This document shows, piece by piece, positions 1-7,478 of a stretch of DNA of 40,786 bases. The position numbers and the translations under genes are program-made. This DNA comes from Halococcus agarilyticus (GTDB lineage: Archaea; Halobacteriota; Halobacteria; Halobacteriales; Halococcaceae): positions 1-40,786 of the forward strand of contig NZ_BAFM01000024.1 in the NCBI RefSeq assembly GCF_000334895.1, in the 5' to 3' direction. Under the pieces are notes generated by a model that was given only the letters and a program-made list of their open reading frames with translations, made no database searches and was not told the DNA's origin. Positions within the stretch are counted from its first letter, which is position 1; each line of letters starts with the position of its first letter.

Positions 1-56
1 GAACCTACCGTCGATAGAAGAGACGTCCACCCGAGGCCACATCTACGTGTAGCCGA

Positions 57-64
57 GTTTTTAC
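57..64 (+). promoter_or_regulatory. TATA-like box of radical SAM gene
   Basis: A T-rich box (gtttttac) lies 24-31 bases before the ATG at 88, the spacing expected for a leaderless or nearly leaderless haloarchaeal transcript. It is the only AT-rich patch in the first 87 bases. No other gene is seen upstream of it. Confidence 0.55.
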
Positions 65-87
65 GCCCCGAGACCGAACGAACGGCC

Positions 88-1821
88 ATGACTGCGCCCG
101 ATCCAGCCACTCTCGACGTGACCCTCGTAGATGGGTACGTCGACGAACCCGCCCACTTCGGGGTCCCGCCGTACATCTCCACCTATCCCCGATTCACCGC
201 CGGCGCGCTCGTGGACGCGGGCGTTCCCGAAGAGCGAATCACCTACCACACGATCGACGAACTCCGTGACGAACGGAACAAGTGGCGTGACGTGGCCGAC
301 GCGGACCTCATGATCTACCTCGGCGGAATGACCGTTCCTGGGAGCTACGTCGGCGGGACGCCGGCCGAACCCGACGAAGTGCGGGAGATCGCGTGGGCCG
401 CCGAAGGCACGAGCCTGATGGGCGGCCCGGTGAAGTTCGGCGTCGGCGAGGAGAACGCCGGTGCGACCGAGACCGAGCGATCGGATCTGGACTTCAAGTT
501 CGTGGCGAAAGGCGACGTCGAGGCCGCGGCCCACGATCTCGTCGTCAATGGGTTAGAGGGGTTCGGCGACCGAATGCGCGATGTCGAGGAGGTCACGCAG
601 TGGGCTCGCGAGGGCGCGTTCGTGGTCGAACAGCACCCCAACCATCCGAACTACTTGATCTGCGAGCTCGAAACCTCCCGGGGCTGTGCGTACCGGTGTT
701 CGTTCTGCACCGAGCCGCTCTACGGCAATCCCTCCTTCCGCCCGCCCCCGTCGGTCGTGAGCGAGGTCGACGCGCTCGCCGATCGGGGTGCGCGGCACTT
801 CCGGCTGGGTCGCCAGGCGGACATTCTCGCGTACGGCGGCGACGGCGAGGCCCCGAACCCCGACGCGCTCCGCGACCTCTACGGTGGTATCCGCGAGGTC
901 GCACCGAATCTCGAAACCCTCCACCTCGACAACATCAACCCGGTCACGATCGTGCGGTGGCCCGAGGACTCGCGGGAGGGCCTCAGGATCATCGCCGAGC
1001 ACAACACTCCGGGGGATACCGCCGCGTTCGGGCTCGAAAGCGCCGATCCCCAGGTTCAGGAGGCGAACGATCTCAACGTCACCGCCGACGAGTGTTTCCG
1101 CGCCGTGGAGATCGTCAACGAGGAGGCAGGCTGGCGGCCGGGCGAGGACCGCTCGGCTGCACCGACGTACGGGGCGGACGCCGCCGACCGTCTCCCGAAG
1201 CTCCTCCCCGGGATCAACCTGCTCCACGGGCTGAAGGGCGAGCGTGAGAAGACGTACGAACGCAATAAACAGTTCCTTCAGCGGGTGTACGACGCCGGCC
1301 TCCTACTCCGCCGGATCAACATCCGCCAGGTGATGGCCTTCGACGGAACCGAAATGAGCGACACCGGCGCGCAGATCGCCGACGACCACAAGAAGCTGTT
1401 CAAACAGTACAAAAAAGAGGTGCGCGAGGAGATCGACAACCCGATGCTCAAGCGGGTCGCACCCTCAGGAACCGTGCTGCCGGACGTTCACCTCGAATAC
1501 CACCAGGACGGCCGGACGTTCGGGCGACAGCTCGGAACGTATCCGCTGTTGGTCGCCATTCCGGGTGAGCGCGAACTCGGGCGGGTAGTGGATATCGCGA
1601 TCACGGATCACGGCTACCGGTCGGTGTCGGGGATGCCCGCGCCGCTCGACCTCAACCGTGCCTCGATGGACGAACTCGCAGCACTACCGGGACTCGGCGA
1701 CCAGCGCGCCGGCAGTCTGGTGGTGAACCGGCCCTACGAATCGACCGACGAGGCCGCGGCGACGCTCGGGATCGACCTCCCAGGATTCACGACGGCGCGT
1801 ACGCCCGAAGGCGCGGACTGA
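88..1821 (+). CDS. Radical SAM enzyme with C-terminal helix-hairpin-helix (COG1031-like)
   Basis: The 577-residue protein carries the radical SAM 4Fe-4S motif CxxxCxxC at Cys200, Cys204 and Cys207 (CAYRCSFC), so it should cleave S-adenosylmethionine to form a 5'-deoxyadenosyl radical. About 190 residues precede the motif and look like an alpha/beta domain, as in B12-binding-type radical SAM proteins, though no cobalamin-binding motif is clear. Near residues 530-555 is a helix-hairpin-helix (LNRASMDELAALPGLG), a DNA- or RNA-binding element. This combination matches the uncharacterised archaeal family COG1031. The substrate is unknown; a nucleic-acid modification is an inference from the HhH. 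The gene is monocistronic, with its own promoter and a convincing ATG. Confidence 0.85.
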   Translation: MTAPDPATLDVTLVDGYVDEPAHFGVPPYISTYPRFTAGALVDAGVPEERITYHTIDELRDERNKWRDVADADLMIYLGGMTVPGSYVGGTPAEPDEVREIAWAAEGTSLMGGPVKFGVGEENAGATETERSDLDFKFVAKGDVEAAAHDLVVNGLEGFGDRMRDVEEVTQWAREGAFVVEQHPNHPNYLICELETSRGCAYRCSFCTEPLYGNPSFRPPPSVVSEVDALADRGARHFRLGRQADILAYGGDGEAPNPDALRDLYGGIREVAPNLETLHLDNINPVTIVRWPEDSREGLRIIAEHNTPGDTAAFGLESADPQVQEANDLNVTADECFRAVEIVNEEAGWRPGEDRSAAPTYGADAADRLPKLLPGINLLHGLKGEREKTYERNKQFLQRVYDAGLLLRRINIRQVMAFDGTEMSDTGAQIADDHKKLFKQYKKEVREEIDNPMLKRVAPSGTVLPDVHLEYHQDGRTFGRQLGTYPLLVAIPGERELGRVVDIAITDHGYRSVSGMPAPLDLNRASMDELAALPGLGDQRAGSLVVNRPYESTDEAAATLGIDLPGFTTARTPEGAD

Positions 1822-1855
1822 TTTTCTGCTGGTTGCCGAGGACGACTCGTCCCGA

Positions 1856-1867
1856 AACAGTTACTTG
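1856..1867 (+). promoter_or_regulatory. Promoter of the ars operon
   Basis: The sequence cgaaacagttactt contains a BRE-like purine stretch followed by a TATA-like TTACTT centred about 28 bases before the ATG at 1892. This favours ATG 1892, a leaderless start, over the in-frame TTG at 1865 that lies inside the box. ArsR probably binds here in autoregulation, but no clear operator dyad was found. Confidence 0.45.
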
Positions 1868-1891
1868 AACGTCTTTGCAATCGTTCGTACG

Positions 1892-2287
1892 ATGGCCGCG
1901 ACCACCGATCGACTTCAACGGTTGATCGCCGACGAGATCGGCGAGTGCTGTGAAGAAGACGTCGAACGACGGCTCGACGAGCTCGATGCGCTCGCCGAGC
2001 GGGCGAGCACCGACCGTCGCGACAGGGATCGAAGAACGATGGCGGCGCTCGGCAGCGAGACTCGCCATCGGATCGCGCGCCTCCTCGCGACCGCCGACGG
2101 CGCGCTGTGTGTCTGTGAGCTCCAGCCCCTCGTTGACGTGAGCGAGAGCGCGGTCAGCCACGCGCTCTCGGATCTCGTCGACGCTGGGCTCGTCTCGCGC
2201 GACCGGCGAGGGAAGTGGCGGTACTACGAGAGCACCTCTCGTGCCGAGCGGGTGCTCGCCGCGCTCGACGCTACGAGGGAGCGATGA
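1892..2287 (+). CDS. arsR: ArsR-family metalloregulatory repressor
   Basis: This 131-residue winged-helix protein has the family's recognition region (SESAVSHALSDLVDAGLVSRD) and the metal-sensing signature ALCVCEL with Cys73 and Cys75. A second Cys pair, Cys19-Cys20, lies in the N-terminal extension and could complete a thiolate As(III)/Sb(III) site. In the family, binding of arsenite releases the repressor from the promoter. The stop codon overlaps the start of the arsenite exporter gene (ATGA), so the two are translationally coupled and the inducer is almost certainly arsenite. An in-frame TTG at 1865 would add nine residues but lies inside the promoter box. Confidence 0.88.
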   Translation: MAATTDRLQRLIADEIGECCEEDVERRLDELDALAERASTDRRDRDRRTMAALGSETRHRIARLLATADGALCVCELQPLVDVSESAVSHALSDLVDAGLVSRDRRGKWRYYESTSRAERVLAALDATRER

Positions 2288-3333
2288 GCGACGACCTCGG
2301 CGCGCTCGATCGCTACCTCACCCTCTGGATCGGGGCGGCGATGGTCCTCGGCGTCGGGCTCGGCCGATTCGTCCCTGGGGTCGCCGACGCGCTGAACGCG
2401 ATCACGTGGCACGGCACCAGCCTCCCGATCGCCGTCGGCCTGTTCGTGATGATCTTCCCGATCATGGCCGAGATCGACTACGAACGGATCCCGCGGGTGA
2501 CACGCACCGCACGGCGCGAGATCGGCCTCACGCTCGTGTGCAACTGGCTGATCGCCCCGTTCGTGATGTACGGACTCGCGGTGACCGTTCTGGGTGGGCG
2601 TCCCGAGTTCGTCACCGGTCTCGTTCTCGTCGGAATCGCGCCCTGCATCGCGATGGTACTCATCTGGAACGAGCTCGCCGCCGGCAATCAGGAACTCTGT
2701 GCGGTCTGTGTCGGGGTCAACAGTCTGCTTCAGATCGCCCTCTTCGTTCCCTATGCCTTCCTCTTTCTCACCGTGCTTCGGGGGACGGGGATCGACGTCG
2801 ACATCGCGCTCGTCGCCCAGATGGTCGGGGTCTTCCTCGGACTTCCCCTCCTGCTCGGCTACCTCGTCCAGAAGCTCGCGTTCCGGACGGTCGGCCGCGA
2901 CACCTACTACGAGCGGTTCGTCCCACGAATCAGTCCTCTGGGACTTCTCGGACTACTCTTCACCGTCGTCGTGATGTTCGCGCTGAAGGGCGAGTACATC
3001 GTGAACAACCCCGAGGAGATCGTGTTGATCGCGACGCCACTGCTGATCTTCTTCGTGGGGATGTGGGCGCTCGCCTACGGCGCGAGTTTGGTGCTCGGGT
3101 TCGACTACACCGAGAGCATCAGCGTGGCGTTCACTGCCTCGTCGAACAACTTCGAACTCGCGATCGCGGTCGCGGTCGCCGTCTTCGGGATCGGGAGCAA
3201 CGTCGCGCTCGCGACTGTGGTCGGCCCGCTGATCGAGGTCCCGGTGATGCTCGCGCTCGTCCGGGTGGCGCTCGCGACGAGGGACCGGCTGTTCCCCGAG
3301 GCGGGGGAGGTGGGTGGCGTTGCCGCCGACTGA
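2284..3333 (+). CDS. acr3: ACR3-family arsenite efflux permease
   Basis: This 349-residue polytopic membrane protein, with about ten hydrophobic segments, exports arsenite using the membrane potential or proton gradient. It has the ACR3 signature around Cys121 (GIAPCIAMVLIWNELAAG), the conserved cysteine of the fourth membrane segment, followed by QELCAVCVGVNSLLQ. The C-terminal half contains the conserved FTASSNNFELAIAVA segment. Length is typical for ACR3. It overlaps arsR by four bases (ATGA) and the arsenate reductase gene by 20 bases, so the three genes form one coupled operon. Confidence 0.92.
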   Translation: MSDDLGALDRYLTLWIGAAMVLGVGLGRFVPGVADALNAITWHGTSLPIAVGLFVMIFPIMAEIDYERIPRVTRTARREIGLTLVCNWLIAPFVMYGLAVTVLGGRPEFVTGLVLVGIAPCIAMVLIWNELAAGNQELCAVCVGVNSLLQIALFVPYAFLFLTVLRGTGIDVDIALVAQMVGVFLGLPLLLGYLVQKLAFRTVGRDTYYERFVPRISPLGLLGLLFTVVVMFALKGEYIVNNPEEIVLIATPLLIFFVGMWALAYGASLVLGFDYTESISVAFTASSNNFELAIAVAVAVFGIGSNVALATVVGPLIEVPVMLALVRVALATRDRLFPEAGEVGGVAAD

Positions 3334-3739
3334 GACTACCCGATTGGGGTTCGTCTGCGTTCGGAACGCCGGGCGCTCGCAGATGGCGACCGTATTCGCC
3401 GAACGCGAGCGGCGCGGGCTCGACGGTTTCGAGATCGTGACGGGCGGCACTCGCCCGGCAGACCGGGTTCACGAGCCCGTCGTCGCGGCGATGGATGAGG
3501 TGGGCTTCGACCTCGCCGATCGCACGCCGCGCCGGATCACGAACGACGAACTGCGCTCGTGTGACGTGGTCGCCACGATGGGCTGTTCGACGCTCGACAT
3601 CGAGGGAGCCGAGTCGTCAGTCGACGTCCGTGACTGGGCACTCGACGATCCGGGTGAGGCCGACATTGAGGGGGTGCGCGCCATCCGCGACGAGATCGAA
3701 CGGCGGGTCGTGGCGCTGTTTGAGGAGGTCGACGACTGA
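3314..3739 (+). CDS. arsC: Arsenate reductase, low-molecular-weight phosphatase fold
   Basis: The 141-residue protein reduces arsenate to arsenite, which the preceding permease exports. The phosphatase loop is present as CVRNAGRSQ with catalytic Cys15, Asn18, Arg21 and Ser22, and the general-acid segment is DWALDDP at residues 107-113. Cys83 and Cys91 are candidates for the relay cysteines of thioredoxin-coupled ArsC enzymes. The GTG start lies 20 bases inside acr3. A protein tyrosine phosphatase is the alternative, but the N-x-x-R-S-Q loop and the operon context strongly favour arsenate reductase. Confidence 0.88.
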   Translation: MALPPTETTRLGFVCVRNAGRSQMATVFAERERRGLDGFEIVTGGTRPADRVHEPVVAAMDEVGFDLADRTPRRITNDELRSCDVVATMGCSTLDIEGAESSVDVRDWALDDPGEADIEGVRAIRDEIERRVVALFEEVDD

Positions 3740-3821
3740 GTCCCGATTTTATGACGCTCGATTCGACTGTTGTCCGACCGCGAAACGTTGCGGATCGTCG
3801 GACTTTCCGTACTACCACAAA

Positions 3822-3830
3822 ACATATACT
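3822..3830 (+). promoter_or_regulatory. TATA box of lipoprotein gene
   Basis: The motif acatatact stands out in a locally AT-rich stretch (cacaaaacatatactacacc), 31-39 bases before the ATG at 3861. This predicts a transcript with a leader of only a few bases. Confidence 0.6.
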
Positions 3831-3860
3831 ACACCCCCCTCCTCGGTCGTGTTACCATAC

Positions 3861-4436
3861 ATGAAACGGCGTACTTTTATTGCCGGGAGCACCGTCGGTT
3901 TCAGCCTCCTTGCTGGTTGTGTCGGTAGCGACACATCCGGATCAGAGCCCGGTCCGACGGATAGCGGAACTACCGAGCCAGCAAGCACGGAAACACCAGC
4001 GGCTACTGCGGGTAGCAGTGCTCAGGCCCCCACGGAGACGGCAACGACCACCACAGCTTCCACCGAGGACGCAACGATCACAAAGACTACAGCTGCCGAT
4101 AGCGAGACTACAACGAAACGAGGGGATGGTGCCTCAGCTACCCGGACGATCGGGTCCTGCCCGCTAATGCACCAAGTCGTCGCGATCACGACGCCCGTTT
4201 CTCCGACGGAACCACCGCTGAGCTACGGCGAACTCTCTCCGGAGGGTAAGGAAGTGTTCGATGAGGCGCGGAAGCGAGACGGAACACTGTTCATCTACGA
4301 CGAATCGGAGAAACCGCCCGAGTTCAGCTACTCGGACGGGCGGACGTCGCGTATCGTGACGAGAGACGGCGAGCGATATCGGGTGTACACCTCCACGAAC
4401 GCAGGATGCGCTTTCCCAACGGGGACGGAGTCTTGA
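3861..4436 (+). CDS. Tat-exported lipoprotein, unknown function
   Basis: The 191-residue protein begins MKRRTFIAGS and reaches a lipobox LAGC at Cys20, the standard haloarchaeal twin-arginine lipoprotein signal, so it should be anchored on the outer face of the membrane. Residues 22-100 are a Thr/Ser/Glu-rich low-complexity linker, a likely O-glycosylation region. The C-terminal 90 residues form a small domain with two cysteines (GSCPLM and AGCAF). That domain (ELSPEGKEVFDEARKR, then GTLFIYD) resembles a haloarchaeal C-terminal domain of unknown role. The gene has its own promoter and is not part of the ars operon. Confidence 0.8.
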   Translation: MKRRTFIAGSTVGFSLLAGCVGSDTSGSEPGPTDSGTTEPASTETPAATAGSSAQAPTETATTTTASTEDATITKTTAADSETTTKRGDGASATRTIGSCPLMHQVVAITTPVSPTEPPLSYGELSPEGKEVFDEARKRDGTLFIYDESEKPPEFSYSDGRTSRIVTRDGERYRVYTSTNAGCAFPTGTES

Positions 4437-4557
4437 CGGGGAATCGCTGTTCGTCACAGGCAATCGCTTCGTTCGTGCGGGCCACATCCACGACGAGCGA
4501 TTGACGCCCGAACCACGACCCAGAAGGGCTTTGTCCGTGGCTGGCGCAGTCGAGCCA

Positions 4558-6360
4558 ATGAGTCGTGGGGTCGAGGTGAGCGTCGTCCTGCCGGCCTACG
4601 ACGAGGCCGCGACGATCGAAAACACGGTCGAGATGACCCTCGATGCGCTCGGAGGGTTCCTGCCGGTGGGGAGCTTCGAGGTGCTCGTCGCCGAGGACGG
4701 CTGCACCGATCACACACCCGAGATCGCCGCCCGGCTCGCCCGTGAGGACGATCGCGTGCGACACGTCCACAGCGACGACCGGCTCGGCCGCGGCGGCGCG
4801 CTCGAACGGGCTTTCCGCGCGGCGGCGGGCGAGACCCTGGTCTACTTCGACACCGACCTCGCGACCGATATGCGCCATCTGGAGGAGCTCGTCGAGAGCG
4901 TCCGGTCGGGAGAGACGGACATCGCCACTGGCTCGCGGCTGCTCGCGGCGAGCGAGGCCGACCGCCCCGCGAAACGCGACGTGCCGAGTCGCACCTACAA
5001 CGGGCTCGTGCGGCTCTTCCTCCGCTCATCGGTCCACGACCACCAGTGCGGATTCAAGGCGTTCGATCGCGCGGTCCTCGAAGCGCTGCTCGACGACGTG
5101 GAGGACGAGCACTGGTTCTGGGACACCGAACTCCTCGTGCGCGCCCAGCGTGCGGGCTACCGGGTCGAGGAGTTCCCGGTGGCGTGGACGCCAAAGGGCG
5201 ATACGAAAGTGGACTTCGTCCGGGACGTGCTCGGGATGGGAAGCGCCGTTCTGCGGACGTGGTGGCAGCTCGACGTCGCGCCCCGGATCACGCGCCGCGT
5301 GACGCTCGTCGCCGGCACGCTCCTCACGATCCTCGCGGTCGGGCTGATGACCCAGTATCTCGACGTCGGGACCGTGCTCGAAGAGATGCGCGCGGCCGAC
5401 CCGATGCTCGTCGCCGCGGCCGCGCTCGTCTACGTGCTCTCGTGGCCGGTCCGTGGCGCGCGCTACCGCGACATCTTAGACGAGCTGGGGTTCACCGAGG
5501 GCGTCGGCTTCCTCACGGGCGCGGTGTTCATCTCTCAAACGGGGAACCTCGTCTTCCCGGCACGGGCGGGCGACGCCGTCCGGGCGTACGTCGTCAAGAC
5601 CCGCCGGCGCGTGCCCTACCCCACGGGCTTCGCCTCGCTCGCGGTCGAGCGCGTGTTTGACCTCCTCACCATCACCCTGCTCGCCGGCGTCGTCCTGATG
5701 GGCCTCGCCGCCACCGGGATCACCAGCCTCTCGGGGCTCGGCGCGACCGTCGCCGACGGGCCACAGAGTGGCCAGGTCGCCGTGCTCGTCGCCAGCGGCG
5801 TCGGCCTCGCGGCGATCGTCGCGGTGGCCGCGATCGTCGCCAGTGCGCGCTCCGATCGGAACCTCGTCCGTCGCGGGATCCGCCGCTTCAGCACCGACGC
5901 GTACGCCGATCGGGTCGCGGGCGTCATCGAACGCTTCGTCGGCGACGTACAGTCGGTCGCGAACGACCGACGCGCGTTCGCCCGCATCGGCACGACGAGC
6001 CTCCTGATCTGGACGCTCGACGTCGTGACCGCACTCCTCGTGTTCGCCGCGTTCGACGTCTCGCTGCCGCTCACGACGCTCGTCGCGGTCGGCTTCTTCG
6101 CCGTGAGCGTCGGCAATCTCGCGAAGGTGCTCCCGCTGTCGCCCGGCGGCATCGGCCTCTACGAGGGCGCGTTCAGCCTGCTCGTGGTCGGACTCACACC
6201 GGTCGCTCCCCCGATCGCGCTCGGCGCGGCCATCGTCGATCACGCCGTCAAAAACGTCGTCACCGTCATCGGCGGGGTGGCCGCCATGCTGGTGCTCAAC
6301 GTCTCGCTCACCACCGCCGTCGAGGAGGGTCGCGACGTCGAAACGACGCCGACTGAATGA
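4558..6360 (+). CDS. aglD: AglD-like family 2 glycosyltransferase fused to UPF0104 membrane domain
   Basis: The 600-residue protein has an N-terminal GT-A glycosyltransferase of the dolichyl-phosphate sugar synthase type (residues 1-240). Visible motifs are LPAYDE at 11-16, EDGCTDHT at 46-53, the metal-binding DTD at 98-100, and HQCGFKAF further on. About eight hydrophobic segments of the UPF0104/flippase-like family follow, including the conserved LPLSPGGIGLYEGAFSL. This two-domain form and its length match Haloferax volcanii AglD, which charges dolichol phosphate with the last hexose of the S-layer N-glycan. The sugar specificity here is inferred. ATG 4558 is preferred over the in-frame TTG at 4501 because the GT fold begins immediately after it. 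Confidence 0.8.
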   Translation: MSRGVEVSVVLPAYDEAATIENTVEMTLDALGGFLPVGSFEVLVAEDGCTDHTPEIAARLAREDDRVRHVHSDDRLGRGGALERAFRAAAGETLVYFDTDLATDMRHLEELVESVRSGETDIATGSRLLAASEADRPAKRDVPSRTYNGLVRLFLRSSVHDHQCGFKAFDRAVLEALLDDVEDEHWFWDTELLVRAQRAGYRVEEFPVAWTPKGDTKVDFVRDVLGMGSAVLRTWWQLDVAPRITRRVTLVAGTLLTILAVGLMTQYLDVGTVLEEMRAADPMLVAAAALVYVLSWPVRGARYRDILDELGFTEGVGFLTGAVFISQTGNLVFPARAGDAVRAYVVKTRRRVPYPTGFASLAVERVFDLLTITLLAGVVLMGLAATGITSLSGLGATVADGPQSGQVAVLVASGVGLAAIVAVAAIVASARSDRNLVRRGIRRFSTDAYADRVAGVIERFVGDVQSVANDRRAFARIGTTSLLIWTLDVVTALLVFAAFDVSLPLTTLVAVGFFAVSVGNLAKVLPLSPGGIGLYEGAFSLLVVGLTPVAPPIALGAAIVDHAVKNVVTVIGGVAAMLVLNVSLTTAVEEGRDVETTPTE

Positions 6361-6365
6361 AACCC

Positions 6366-6375
6366 ACTTTTTTAC
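6366..6375 (+). terminator. T-run terminator after the glycosyltransferase gene
   Basis: A run of six T (6369-6374) in the context cccacttttttac starts nine bases after the TGA. Archaeal RNA polymerase commonly terminates at such oligo-T tracts without a hairpin. Confidence 0.55.
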
Positions 6376-6556
6376 AAGGGGTCCTCGGTCGCTCGCGTCG
6401 CTCGCTCCCTCGAACCCCTTCCAAAAACCTGGACTAAAAACTCCCGCTCGCTCCCTTCGGTCGCTCGCGGTACAACAGCTTGCACCTTCCGCAACCGCAC
6501 AGCACCGCCGAAGCCCTCGCTCCCTCACTTCGTTCGGTCGCTCGCCCTTCATCCGC

Positions 6557-6577
6557 CAGGAGAGCTTTGCTCTCCTG
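6557..6577. repeat. Perfect stem-loop, 9-bp arms
   Basis: The arms caggagagc (6557-6565) and gctctcctg (6569-6577) are exact reverse complements around a TTT loop. A second stem-loop starts three bases later. It is a candidate RNA hairpin or bidirectional transcript end. Confidence 0.8.
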
Positions 6578-6580
6578 AGC

Positions 6581-6605
6581 CCTGCGGTCGCGGAACGACC
6601 GCAGG
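6581..6605. repeat. Perfect stem-loop, 10-bp arms
   Basis: The arms cctgcggtcg (6581-6590) and cgaccgcagg (6596-6605) are exact reverse complements around the loop cggaa. With the adjacent hairpin it forms a compact double-hairpin element about 100 bases upstream of the next gene. Confidence 0.8.
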
Positions 6606-6672
6606 ACGCCAAGACCGCACCGCCGCACCGCGGCCGCCAGCCGCGAGTCACACCAGCCCGAAACCGGGAATC

Positions 6673-6680
6673 GTTTTTAT
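6673..6680 (+). promoter_or_regulatory. TATA box of zinc-ribbon regulator gene
   Basis: A strong TATA element tttttatc lies 23-30 bases before the ATG at 6703, typical of a leaderless haloarchaeal gene. Confidence 0.7.
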
Positions 6681-6702
6681 CGATCGCGTTCAGAGGACGG
6701 TC

Positions 6703-6999
6703 ATGCGCGAAGCGGACGAGGATGCGACGACGCGCCAACGGATCGCGGAGTTCCTCCGCGGCGAAACGGCACCGCCTGGCATGCTGGCCGAGGAGTTCGC
6801 GATCACGACCGAGGCGGCGCTGGAACACGTCGAGCACATCGCCCAGTCGCTCGAAACCGAGGACGAACAGCTCCTCGTCGCCCCGCCGGAGTGCCGCGAC
6901 TGCGGGTTTGCTGCGTTCGACGACCACGCGAACCGCCCCTCGCGGTGTCCCGAGTGCCGGAGCGAATCGATCGAGGAGCCGCTCTTCCGGATCGAGTGA
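6703..6999 (+). CDS. Predicted transcriptional regulator, winged HTH plus zinc ribbon (COG3357-like)
   Basis: The 98-residue protein has an N-terminal winged-helix segment (about residues 8-60) and a C-terminal zinc ribbon with CRDC at Cys64/Cys67 and CPEC at Cys82/Cys85. This arrangement and size match the archaeal family COG3357, annotated as predicted transcriptional regulators. The target genes are unknown. The gene has its own strong promoter and faces the Rieske gene convergently. Confidence 0.8.
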   Translation: MREADEDATTRQRIAEFLRGETAPPGMLAEEFAITTEAALEHVEHIAQSLETEDEQLLVAPPECRDCGFAAFDDHANRPSRCPECRSESIEEPLFRIE

Positions 7000-7032
7000 A
7001 GCGAGTGCCGCGAACGGGTTCCAGAAGCGGTT

Positions 7033-7449
7033 TCAGGTCCCGGAGAAGTCGATCCGCCCGCGCGAGGAGAGGTCGTGCTCGCCCGACGGCCCGAGCTTCT
7101 CGAACTCGTAGTCGGGTTCGTCGAGGTAGATCGTCCCGTTCTCCACGGTGACGCCGACGGTTTCGAGTGTCGCTCCTTCACAGGGGCCGGTCGTGCAGTA
7201 GCCCGTCGCCTGCTCGAACAGCGCGCCGTGGCGCTGACAGAGGAGTTCGCCGTCGCGCATCGCTGCGCCATCGCCCGAATCCAGTCTGACGTCGGTCCAG
7301 TGCTGGCAGTGGTTCCGGTACGCCGCGACGCCGTCCGCGAGCTTCGTCAGGATCGCTTCCTCACGGTCGAACCCATCGCGGATCGTGAAGAGGAGCGTGT
7401 CGTCGTCGGGAACCTCGTCGAGGGCGGCGATCCGGCTCGCAGCGTCCAT
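7033..7449 (-). CDS. Rieske 2Fe-2S ferredoxin-like protein
   Basis: The 138-residue soluble protein has the two Rieske boxes that bind a [2Fe-2S] cluster by two Cys and two His: CQH (Cys48, His50) and CQRH (Cys71, His74). It lacks a membrane anchor, so it is an electron carrier of the dioxygenase-ferredoxin or NirD type, not a cytochrome bc subunit. Two extra cysteines (Cys85 and Cys90 in CTTGPC) occur where many Rieske proteins have a CPxHG-type segment. The start was set at ATG 7449. It follows the aminotransferase gene on the same strand by 29 bases and is probably co-transcribed with it. Confidence 0.87.
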   Translation of the reverse strand: MDAASRIAALDEVPDDDTLLFTIRDGFDREEAILTKLADGVAAYRNHCQHWTDVRLDSGDGAAMRDGELLCQRHGALFEQATGYCTTGPCEGATLETVGVTVENGTIYLDEPDYEFEKLGPSGEHDLSSRGRIDFSGT

Positions 7450-7478
7450 GCCGGCCGTGCGTCCGCTTCGGGTTTGAA

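Larger units (their letters stand above)
6376..6672. other. Gene-free stretch rich in inverted repeats
   Basis: No convincing gene lies between the glycosyltransferase and the zinc-ribbon regulator. The stretch holds several copies of a motif of the type gctcgctccct...cttcggtcgctcgc (near 6390-6412, 6446-6469 and 6516-6545), each partly self-complementary, and two perfect stem-loops listed separately. Such clusters are common in haloarchaeal intergenic DNA. Their role is unknown: transcript ends, remnants of small transposable repeats, or decayed coding sequence are all possible. Confidence 0.6.

Noticed and set aside
5476-6927. Minus-strand open frame (483 codons) crossing the glycosyltransferase gene and the repeat region
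   Set aside because: It runs through a gene-free repeat stretch and opposite a membrane domain, with no protein-like features.
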